Origin: Leuctra nigra
Lineage: Eukaryota > Arthropoda > Insecta > Plecoptera > Leuctridae
Assembly: GCA_934045905.1 (NCBI GenBank)
Contig: OW203768.1
Location: forward strand, 25,325,060 to 25,389,059
Length of the DNA stretch: 64,000 nt
Direction: 5' to 3'
Positions 1 to 11,300 of the stretch are shown piece after piece. The translations under genes and the position numbers were made by a program. Below the pieces are notes generated by a model. The model saw nothing but the letters and a program-made list of their open reading frames with translations. It was not told where the DNA came from and did no database searches. The stretch's first letter is position 1, and the number at the start of each line of letters is the position of its first letter.

Positions 1-89
1 GGCTTTTGATAATTAATTAGCTAATGTTAATTTCTATGTCAGCGAAGTCATGATCACCATGGCAACTTACTTCGCACGTCGGGGAATTG

Positions 90-140
90 CACGTGTGAGC
101 TGGTCCACGTGTGACACTGCCACGCAGCTCGGCGCACGTG
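90..140. promoter_or_regulatory. Cluster of three CACGTG E-boxes
   Basis: Three perfect CACGTG palindromes lie at 90-95, 106-111 and 135-140 in a short CpG-containing stretch (about 60-175) that is richer in GC than the AT-rich DNA around it. CACGTG is the canonical bHLH site (Myc/Max, CLOCK/CYCLE, MITF/USF type). The position would be a downstream intron of PPIP5K or just beyond it. Regulatory function is inferred only from the spacing and density of the motif. Confidence 0.35.
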
Positions 141-569
141 CTGTTTAAATGACGGCAGGTTGAGGCAGGTTGGCGATTGACTATGTTTTATTGACGGCTA
201 TCTTGCATCGTAATGAATTAAGTGAATTGTGATATTTCTTGAACTTGTTGGTCAGATCATAAAGCTAGGCGACGAAAAACCTGCAAGCTTGGATGAGAGA
301 CAGCAGTCCTTATTTTGTGATTTTAACTATGGTGTCAGTTTTAGTCAATTTATAATATTACAAAATACACATGAATCGTGGTTGGTGGTTTGTTCCTCGA
401 TTGGTTCTAAACAAATATCTTCTGATTTATCTGATGATCTTGATGGTTTATTCAGATATGTGGCATTGGCCATCTTCTTTCTCTATATTTGAGAAAAGAT
501 TCTATCAGTCACGTATGACTACCCACACATTTGAAAATATAGAATTATTAGATGGTAGGTAACAGATTA

Positions 570-2295
570 CAGTAAAACCTCCTTAAATCGAACAACCATT
601 AGCCGAAATCCATCATAAATCGAAGTAAACTCAAGTCCCGTCCACAGTATAATCTGTTACATGTTAAAATAAATTATAAACCGAAATTTGCGTAAGTCGT
701 AATTCGAAGTAATATTTGGCCCCAAGTTGAAATATAACATATGATTTCAGTCTATAAATCGAAGTATTTATTTTGTATAATACAATTTTCGGAGAATACA
801 GGATTATTTCTATCAAAAATGTCCTCTATTTTTGGAGCAGAGTGTCCGCCTGACTTCCCTCCCTTTCCCGCGGCACCCCAGCTGGCACTACCTGCTCTAT
901 CTCAAAGACAAGTGGGTCTCTCAACAAAAAAACAGACACGGGTGGAGGGTTTCTAACCCTCCACCCTGTTTCTAAGAATTTGAGTAAAAAGTCACTCTGA
1001 AAAGGGCTGTAAATAGTCAACAACTGACTGCCGGCATAAACATTGGTCATTGAATTATTATTCTGCGTAATATTTAATCTTATGTTTACTTTTAATATGG
1101 ATGTCCACATAAAATAAATATTCTGTCGACTGAAAAACAAACTGAAATCAGTGACTTTTTCAAGAAATCTTCCACCTACCGTATTAACTCGTGTATAAGA
1201 CGCACTCGTGTATAAGACGCACCCTTGTTTTGAGAAGTCTATTTTAAGGAAACACTTAGCATGCGTGTATAAGACGCAGTAAATGATGAAAAACATTGTG
1301 TGTTTGTATACATGATATCCATCTAAATGTTGGTTTTCCAGCTAACTGAGCTATTTGAATGAAAATCACTGCCAACTTGTAAACAAACAGCAATTTCCTG
1401 CTTCTGAGAAAGGGGGGGGGGGGAGACTCTTCTTCCCAGCAGCTGTTGTTTGCTCTAACAAGCACGCACCTGCCTTTCCTCTGCATTCCAAAACAAACCC
1501 CCTCCTCCTCCCCTTCCATTTTGATCGCCATTCAACAGTGTTTTGTCTATTTTATGCCTGTCAGAGCAATGTTTTTCAGATGGCAACATATATTTTGTCT
1601 CCTGATCTAAATGTAAGGGAAAACATTTTATTGCACAAATGTAATATGTTAATAATGTTGTGTCTACACAGTGTGAGTAGGCCAGACAGAGTGAGAGGGA
1701 AAGGCAGAGATAGACAACATGTGGCAGTCTACCACAGCTCTGTTTACAAACATCCACCTTGGATTTACTGGGAAAAAAGCTTGGTATGCGTGTATAAGAC
1801 GCAGGGCTGTTTTCAGAATCAAAATATTGACATATAATTGCGTCTTATACACGAGTTAATACGGTATTTAATTTTTTTCTCAATCTTTTGATGATTCATA
1901 AATGACAGCGAACAATTATCTTTCCGTTTCTGTTCCATTATTAATTTTTATAATAACACCACACCTGTTGTTGAATAAATAATAATTGTGAAATCGATTT
2001 ATTGTCAAAAATTAAATGTGTGATTAATTTGTTTAGTATCCAGTCTGCAGATTATATATAATTGCGTAAATAATAAGAGTCCTTTAAACCATTGGAGGTA
2101 TTGACCCTTCACTAAACAGCTGTCTTCAAGTGGTCTCTAGACCCTTGCACAGTGGGAGGGGGTAGGTTTACGAGGCTTATCTTTACTACACGTCTGGAAA
2201 ACATCATTCTATGAAAATACTTATAAATCGAAAAATCATGAGTCGAAGTGCTTTTTTTTGGGTCCCTTCAATTTCGACTTAACGAGGTTTTACTG
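570..2295. mobile_element. pogo/Tigger-like element, interrupted
   Basis: The left end starts CAGTAAAACCTC and the right end finishes GAGGTTTTACTG, an inverted terminal repeat of the pogo/Tigger type. TA dinucleotides flank it at 568-569 and 2296-2297 as the expected target duplication. No transposase frame is present, so it is non-autonomous. A second element occupies 1177-1866 inside it. Its body (about 590-800 and 2100-2240) is homologous to the interiors of the elements at 42383-43445 and 45351-47989. Confidence 0.75.
1177..1866 (+). mobile_element. MITE with GTATAAGACGC termini, copy 1
   Basis: This 690-bp element begins TACCGTATTAACTCGTG and ends with the reverse complement. The subterminal motif GTATAAGACGC is repeated several times at each end. 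A near-identical copy lies in inverted orientation at 37760-38456. The terminal TA is probably the target duplication. Open frames inside it (up to 160 codons) recur in both copies only because the whole DNA is copied; they contain homopolymer runs and no recognisable domain. The close similarity of the copies suggests recent spread. Confidence 0.8.
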
Positions 2296-2297
2296 TA

Positions 2298-3822
2298 TAC
2301 GCAAATAGCTGTACACTATATGCACTATAGCATAATACACTATAGCTATACACTACAAGCAAAACACTTTCACTGCACTTTGAAAACTGAGCGATCGGAA
2401 ATGCACATCATTCCTACAGGAATGTTCTGAACTGAATGCATCCTGTAACACAACATACCGCAGGACAGCAGTGGGATCATGATATTTAGTCGGCACAACA
2501 AAAAATGGATTACACAACTGACAATAACAACATCAGCAACATATACCGGTATCGTAATACAATAATAAATGAGTGTCATTGCCTAGAAAACCTCTTAAAC
2601 GAATCATGAAAATTATTTACGACGCGCTATGAGCTCACAGCTCACATTTCATACTGAAATAGTTTCTTATTTTACATCTTTTAAAATAATTGAAAACGAA
2701 CACGAAGTTTGTTTACAGTGTGAGATCGATGTTTACGAACATATTTTTACAGATTTTATACTGCACCAGACCAGAGTAAAAGTTATCAATTATAATGTCA
2801 TTTGTACATCTAACGCTCGGACCTTCCAAACCTAATGCGTAAATGTGTATTGTCAGATCAGGCGCAGCGCGGGAGGAAAACCCTTCCGCGAGAACCAAAC
2901 TAAAAATACCATTTCACTAATTAGATCGCGTCCAATAAATCTGAAAAAAATCACAAAACTTCATGGATATATGCTCTTCATTTTCCACCCAAATAAATAA
3001 TAGGTCATCGCGTATAATTTTTCTCTAACGATTAAAATACAAACTAAGTGCGGTCAAAAAATTTTTATGTCTGTGCTAGTTTTAAAATTGCATACAATCA
3101 AAACAAAAACATTTTGGCCAATGACATCTGCACCAATGTCTTCGCCAGTATGTTTTTGGTATCCTGTATTTTTTTCATAATTTTATTCCAATTACTTTCG
3201 TGGATATCGCATTGTACGTCTGAAATGGCCGGGTTCCATAGTGGTAAATATTTTTTTGTTTTTAATTTTTTTGGGTGGCTTCCGGTAAAGTTTTTTTTTT
3301 TTTTTTTGAATGGTGGATGAGTTAGATGGTAAATAACATTTGTGCAAATTTTCAGCTTATTATAAGACCGATGTGACAAACTTCTTTATTTGACTAGATA
3401 GAGGTTTGTTGCTGCTCGGCTATATTGACATTTACATGTTTAGGTATACGTTCACTTGACTACGGTAGTACACGCCGCCATTACGGCTTGCTATTCTAAT
3501 CGTGAATGAACTTTACATTGTTTTTCAGTTGCAATATTTTATTCCGACATTTTTAAATTTACACATTCCTTGATGATTTACCGAGCTATGAGAGGTTTAG
3601 CGTAAGCTAACGGTTCTTCAAAATGTATTTTTAGGGTTTGTCTTTCAAGCTAATAGGATAAATAATGCCGCACACTGGCGTACATTCATATGACATCTAG
3701 TACAACCTTAAAGTGTTACAAATAATTATTTTATTACTAATTTTGTGTTTAAAACTTTGAGGACAATACGTTGATAGGAACGGATCGTCCCATCTTTGAC
3801 ATGCTATAAATGTTCTACTCAC
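2298..3822. other. Intron sequence without a recognised feature
   Basis: This AT-rich stretch lies downstream (minus-strand sense) of the last visible PPIP5K exon. The next PPIP5K exon expected from the family was not found anywhere in 1-3822, so it probably lies beyond the left edge and this intron is at least 3.8 kb. Around 3660-3770 there is a degenerate fragment of the foldback family seen at 59423-59887. Confidence 0.4.
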
Positions 3823-6800
3823 AAGTTCTGATGCTTGGAGCTCTCGCAGTCGTTGTCTAACAAGCCGTTAGTGTTGGCACTCTTGACCATCTGCACCAGT
3901 ATCGGAGTTAACTCGCCCTCCAGCGCTAACAGCCCCTTGGCAAACGCCGCCGCGGTCATCTGAACTCTCCCCTCGTCCGAGGCGTAGATCTTCAGGTCGT
4001 GACGGAACGTGGAGTGTAGACGGAGAAGTCCCAAGCCCTGCGTGCCCGAATACTCACCTGTAGGACAAACAGGTGGCTTCTTTACACATGTGTACTTGGA
4101 ATATATCATACGACACTTTGGTTATTCAGTTCTTAGTTCATGATGGAATTATTAAAACTAGACAATTTGGTTCAACTTTCTACGCAAACTTTTTAGATAC
4201 AATATTTCATCAAGTTTCACAGAACTTCTTCTATACAAAGTTCACAAGTTGAAGTTTTTTTTTAGAAACAATCAACCTGAAACGTTGTTCTTTGAAACAG
4301 GATAAAATACTGTATCTTATTTATAATATAGTAAAGTTTACGAAGAAAGTTCAAAAGAATTGTCTTTTACTTCTGTAAAATGTTATAGTTTTTCATTGTT
4401 TAAGTCGAATTTCAAGTGGGATTTGAAGATGTTAAATTAATTAATTTTATGTATTAAAATCGAAACATTTTGAAAAGAATTTGTATTTTGTAGAGATAAT
4501 GAATTGTGCCTACTCCTCTTTAACCTCCTAATGTTTACTCTCAAATAAAACACACTGAAAGAAAGAACGTCTAGTGTGGAATCAAAACAAAGTATTCAAG
4601 AATGTGGGTGTCCACGAATTGTAATCGAAATCATAATTGATGCTTTTCATTGTATATTTTCCTATAGTTTACAGGCAGGACTGACAACCAAATGCTCAAC
4701 GTAATTTGCCGTTGCTGATGAAAATAGTTTTATTAATCTTAGAATAATGCAACAAAATTTTGTTCAATGTTTCAATTTCAAATTCAAATCAAACAAGTTA
4801 TTTGATCAAATAGGAATAAATTTTTATACTTTTTAATCCAAGACTAAATTAGCTGTTTAACTATCTACAGAAATACAAGCAGCTTTACAAACAAAACAAA
4901 CCAAAACGTCAGATAATTTTAAGCCAAAATTAGCAACAGCACAAAGTTCTACAAAATTAAAGTCAAAGGGTTAATGTAAATTCATGCAAGTCTAAAGATT
5001 ACCTGAACATATTGTCAAATCAAAATTGAAAATAGTTCTTCATTTGGTTAGTAGACCCAAATAATAGTTGAGCAAAATCAGTCCATAGAAAGTCATCATA
5101 CAGTTATTTGAAATTGTGAAATATTTCCCAAATGTTCACTGTTCTGGAGATAGGAATATTCTGTATCACCTCAAGTAAAAAAATTTCAGTACATGTTTTC
5201 ACTGCAAGACTATTTTCACCAAGACTAAAAAATTTAGTTGATGATGATAAAAATGCTGAAAGTGTAGGCACTATAATAGGTATGTACAGTGAGATTCAGA
5301 AGAAATCGGTCGTAGTGCCCATGTGCCAGGCATGTGCACAGGGGCACTCCGACCGCCTTCTTCTGAATCTCATTGTACGTACACTTGGCAAAAGAAAAAA
5401 GTACCATTGATAAAGAAATTTGATTGGCTGATGTTAAAGTTATATAACAATCAATAATAACTTCTGATTGTGTGGTCTAACAATTCTCAATCAGATTTAT
5501 AGATCATTAAATGTTTTTGCCGAGTGTACTGTACAGTGTGTAACTTTGTCAAAATACAGCTCAATAAAGTACTAATGTACATTGTACTATGTTTGTCATC
5601 ATGAAAACAATTAGATCGGAACGTTACAATTTATAAACCTGCCAAGACAAGAACAAGGACAAAACATTGGCTCTAGGACGTTGGACAGAACAATTTACAA
5701 GAATATCACCAGATCATCCGAGACCAATACGTACGTGTTAATTCCGGATGCAAATGCAAATATTAACTAAAGCACCTACAACAAAAAGGTCACCAAGAAT
5801 AAAGGCCCAGCTACAATATGCAATTTCAAATGAAAATATAGTTTAACGAGGAATTACTATTTCTGAGCAGTTTAGATCGGTATTGATTATTATTTGAATT
5901 CAGATCGATGCCAAACTAAATCTAGATTTCACTGTGCAAGAGGATGAAATTGCAAGAGTGTGACTGTATTTCTAACTCCCCTGTAAGCAACACATGCCAG
6001 TGGTATTCAGTTTGTCTGGCAAAGACTTCGTAAGTGGGAGAACAATTGAGGGTGATAAAAATAAAAAACTGTTCTAACTTACTTATGAAACAAAATAACT
6101 CTGACATACAAGTGTAGGATACACGTTGCGTACTGACAGCTATTACATGAGTAAAATGAAGGATACGTCAGAGCGGTCATCAATTTATTGCCACCATTGG
6201 GCAGTTTCGAGCAGTTTTAGAGGGAAATACAAATTACGATGCAAAAAAGCAAGTAAAGCATCGAGTGTATTAACCCTTAATCTACATCGCTTACTGTCAT
6301 AACTTTGCTCCTACTATGTGGTCAGCATTTGTCTTGAACGAAAACGCTCAATTGCTTGTCCATTGCTCAAACGGAGTGTTTTCGTGCCCGACAAATGCTG
6401 ACCACATACTTAGTAGGAGCAAAAGTTATGACAGTAAGCCATGAAGTTGTAGAAAAAGTTCAATACACTTGATGCTTCTCTTGCTTTTTTGATATTCATA
6501 ACCATCACTTAAAAAATGTTAAAACTGGAATTTAAAACAATTCATTTTTTCTCTCATTTACGAAGTCATTGCCTGAATAATATTCACCCCCATACGGACC
6601 CCCCTGTAAGCCACCCCTGCCTGCAAGCTTGGCATGCTAGTGGTTGTATTTACGGACCCCCGACGTGTCTACCTTGCCCGCCCGGATACATGCAGCGGAA
6701 TATGCGGCCCAGCTCCTCCGCTTGCACTCGGCCCGCTGGCGTCAGCTCTCCGCCCCATTTCAAGATCAGAACCAGCGACGGTTCCTTTGGTGCGTCTGAA

Positions 6801-9122
6801 ACATTCAGCACACTCGTATTGTGAAACGAGCGCTCGGCAGTTGGAGCAAGTTAGGGAGATAAAATGTTTTATAAGAGGGTGTAACTTTGATGGGATGTTC
6901 ACATGATCAGTCTGATCGAATAATAGTAACACAAGACTTAAGATTTTTGCTTCGTGCCTTGTTGAATAGGCGCCGGTTATTCAAAAACCGCTCAAAACGA
7001 TGCTATTTTGGATACGAAATGGATACATAACCCGTGAAAATTGATCTCAAATTTAACAAGTGTGTTGTTCAAGGATGAATTTAGGGTTGTTACTTGGTGC
7101 ATTATTTAAATTAATTTTTCTACGGGACCAGTAAATAAGTCAAGAAAATAGAAAATTTTCACAAATAATCAATTAATTGTTATTAACTAGGAAAACGCTC
7201 AGTGTAACGCGTTGGTGAGCGAGCACGGGGACGTGCAAATTCTCGAACAGGAAATGCGTACACAATCACAGAAAACATATACATCCATATTGAATTGAAA
7301 TATGATCACACAATCAACACAATATATTATGCTTTTCATTGAAACTTGAAAATAACATCTAAGCATCCTGGTAAATATAGCAAATCAGATGCAATTCAAC
7401 TGGCACTGGAAAACATTCATTTTGATACTTCATTACTGACAGATATGAAAAATGTTAATAAGTTCATACGTTCTTAACTGATTGGGATGAAATTTTGTAA
7501 AATAAGAGACAATGTTGGTCTTAATAATCATGCAAAATATGAGTTTGATCTGAAATATCGAAGACCGTTTTCATTTTTCAGCCTATCAGGAGATATTTAT
7601 TTAAATTTTAACCAATGAATGGATTTCAAAAAAATTATGGTCTTCAAACAGGTTGTCTCTACATGTGTGCAAAATTTCAGCTCGATCAAAGAAAACCTCT
7701 GACCTGTATAGCCAAAATATGAGTTTGATCAGAATTATCGAAGACCGTTTTCATTTTTCAGCCTATCGGGAGATATTTATTTAAATTTTAACCAATGAAT
7801 GGATTTTAAAAAAATTTGGGGCCTGCAAACAGAGAAGGTTGGTTTTACATGTGTGCAAAATTTCAGATCGATAGGTGAAACGGTGCGACCTGTGTATCGT
7901 CTATTAACAGACAAAAACAAAAAAAAATACAAAATACAAAAAAAAAAAAAAAAAAAAAACAGAGGTCCGTGCCAAAAGAGCCAAAAGGAGACGCTCGCTT
8001 CGCTCGCTCAATTAACGAAGCCAAAAATTAAAAGTACCTACAGATGACCCTGTTTGTCTCAAATAACAATTAAAATTTGGAATCATTTTCTTAGCCCATT
8101 TCGTCTCCAATTGTATCTAAAAAAAAGTGCCTGCAACAAGCTTGATAGCAAAATCTCTTGCACTTGCAGCAGTTTAAGTCACTTCAGTTGTAAAATGGGA
8201 TTTATTAGATATAATTTTAAATTTCTGGATTGATATCTTGTTGCTACATGATAGTAAATGTAAAATGCATCCAGGAATGAGCTTGACTAGTGTTGTAAAT
8301 GTGTATTCACCGTCGTCGCTGCTCGAGCCTCTCGGTCGTCCCTTGGGCTGGTATTTCATCTGCACCTTGCGGTTGATTCCGGAGAAATGTCCGTACCTTT
8401 GACAATCACACAGGCTCATTAGACTTCAGATCAGAACATGAACAAGCTTTTTACGCATTCATGAATGACAGTCGATTCACTCGAAATACACATTTCATCC
8501 GTCATCATTTTACAGGCAAGATTACTATGGAATTGGAATATATTGCCCATTATTCTCAAACAGGTACTTCCTAATTTGGGTTCAGATATTTCTAAAAATA
8601 TAAGGGACAGCCTTAGTTTCTTAATTCCTTCTTTTTATAAAAAGTGTAGATAAGTTTCCTCGATAAAAAATGTTTGATGTTTTCCATCTTTCCCAAAAAA
8701 TATATCAAAGCAATTCTTTCAATATTTCTAAAAACAGGTTAATAAAGACAAAATGCCAAAAGCCATTATTCATACTCACCCATTTTTTCTAAATAAAATG
8801 TAAAAATGTTTTCTCCCTTCTGTATTTGTTTTTCCAGAATTCGACTCACATCTCTAAGACTCCTTTGAGCTGCTCCAGTTTTCCTTGTTTCTCCTCAATA
8901 TCGGCCCCGCCACGGGTCTGGATCTCTCCGAGAAGGCTTCGGGCTATATCCAGGATCTCCTGTAGTTGCTTAGGGCGCTTGAGCTTGACGGCTCCGGTCT
9001 TGTAGCCCTCGTACTTGGCGAACACCTGGAAGAACTTGGGGTGGCGGACTTCCACCTTCATCTTCTGCTTCGGAGTTCGATCCCCGTGGCGGATGACAGC
9101 CACAACGCAACGCAGCTCCATC
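3823..9122 (-). CDS. PPIP5K: PPIP5K phosphatase-domain exons
   Basis: Four exons carry the start of the histidine-phosphatase-like domain. 9122-8850 holds the phosphatase signature [12 protein letters not shown] and ends in [11 protein letters not shown]. 8396-8311 holds [17 protein letters not shown] and a serine/aspartate-rich linker. 6795-6673 holds [18 protein letters not shown]. 4057-3823 holds [20 protein letters not shown] and [17 protein letters not shown]. The RHGxR catalytic motif is intact. The last exon ends in a strong GTGAGT donor after codon 650 (phase 2), showing that the gene continues to the left. The exon at 6795-6673 is too short for a long open frame and was found from its protein motif; its acceptor lies within about 20 bp of a repeat boundary. 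Confidence 0.95.
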
Positions 9123-11218
9123 CTAGGGCAAACAACCAAAGACTCAAACCAGTGCCAAAACTCATGATTTTATGAAGGTATTGCTTTTCTTCGTCACATA
9201 GAATAAGGTAGTGTTTTACAAAACGCAAAACATTTTATGTGACGTTTGACTTAGATTGGGTCATGGATGTTTTCGGAACCATTTTGATGCAAGGCAGTTG
9301 TGCAGACGGTTTGTTCCGTTGATTGCGCTGGTGGCCCTGAAAAGGTATGTGGGCAACGTTTCGAAGGACTTCCTTCCTTCATCTTCGGGCAACGACTCAA
9401 ATTGTAAATACCGAAACAAAACTTTATCTCCCTTATTATTATTTTTATTGAAAAATTTTAATTATAAGGTCATTGTTTTGCTATTTTTGTGACCCACTAT
9501 TGAGTTCGTACTCTAGGATCTTGTTCTATTCTGCTCACATCTTGCCGAAGGTGGTGGGCACGATGGGAGGGTCGTCCAACTGGAATGGAACGCTCCAGGG
9601 AATGTGTAATGTCGGAGCGAGTTCCCTCAGGATCATATTGCCCAGGATCTTGGCGCAGTCGTCGTAATACTTGTTGGAGTTCTTGACGAAGCTGAAGCCG
9701 TTGACGTCGCAGACGAAAGACTTTCCGTTCGCTCTGAAACAGACAGACAGCGTTTTAACATCGTTACTTGTTGTGTCTCCAAACAAAACACCACTTTATA
9801 AAACAACATTTGAAGAACATTTGAAGAACAACAGGCGTCCCGTTACCTTACGCAAGCTATAGAGATGTTATTTTCATAAAAATTATCAATTAAAAATGTT
9901 ACAATTAATTTTCTGGAAATTTTTTCTCTTTCTTTCAAAGTTTCTACAATTCTGGCATACCATACAGTCACTTTTACACTATTAGATATTAATCGTACAT
10001 TTATGATTTAATTATTGAAAGGTCAGCAAACCTTGAAAGGTACAGGTTGAAAGATACAGAGCGCCACTTCCCATGAACAGTACCTATCAAGAAGGTCAAA
10101 GCGTTGCCAACAGTCCTTTTCATGGCCAACAGCACAACTATCGGAACAAAACAGCATGATGCTTTTCACGATTTATTTGACAAATTAAACATGTTTTCTG
10201 CACATTTCTGCTTAGGTTAACACCCAGTTACAAATTTTACAAATTTCAGTAATTAGCTTTCCTAATATTAACAATTTAACACACACAAACATTTCCTGAC
10301 GGAAAGCATTCCGACTAACAAAGTGTTTTGACTGTGATGAGTGATATTTACCTGAGTAAGTCGAAGCCACAGACGGTCTGTTTGAAAGCGAGACACACCT
10401 TCCTGGAGATGAGTTTCTCTGCATTGGATAGGATGACAGGATAGCGTATTTCCTTGCCTTCGCTGTCTCGTTCCACCTTGCCGTCGAGTGCGGGGGACTT
10501 GCGAGCCTCGGCATGCGCGTAGTCGGGCCCCACAGTGTACACCTGAGCAACAATAGCAATACAAGTATAGTTCAAGCTATTGTTGAAATCCTCAGTTATA
10601 GGTATGATTAACACTGGTTCTCTTACAGGCTTTGTCAAGCGTTAGTTAAATACATGTGGTAAAAAAACCTAAGTCGGTATCGATCTGAAATTTTGCAAAC
10701 TCATTTATTTTATAACTAATTTGGACCTGTAGGTACCTATAGTTTTTTAGAAAGATACATCCATAAAAAAGAAATATATGATTTCTCATATAAAGTAGAA
10801 GGTTTGAGGAATCAGTTGCGGCCGCTCGATGCTCCTCTATTCAAACCAAACTTGGAAGCAATCCTCTGTCGACTTCTCTCATATTGTTATACAACATAAT
10901 ACTTATTACTTTATGGTTAGTTATCAGCACGAGCAAGGGTGTTTATAAATTATTTTCTTGAAAAAGCAGAGCAACTCTGTGCAGGGGCTGACCTAGTTGA
11001 TAATGAAATAAGCCGAAATTATCAAGATGGTTGAATAAAATTAGGTATTAATATTACAAAAATGCACAAATTACAAAGTAACAAATATTAGGTTGGGGAA
11101 AAGCTAAAGACATTACTGGTGTTAGACCAAACAACTTACTTAGCAATATAGAAGTTGGAACCAGGGTTGGGTCCAGGGCCGGCGCAAGGGAAAGTGGCGC
11201 CCCGGGCAAAACTAAAGT

Positions 11219-11300
<82 letters not shown>

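Noticed and set aside
1355..1837. 160-codon open frame, repeated at 37789-38277
   Set aside because: The whole MITE is duplicated, not just the frame; the two differ by homopolymer shifts and contain no domain.
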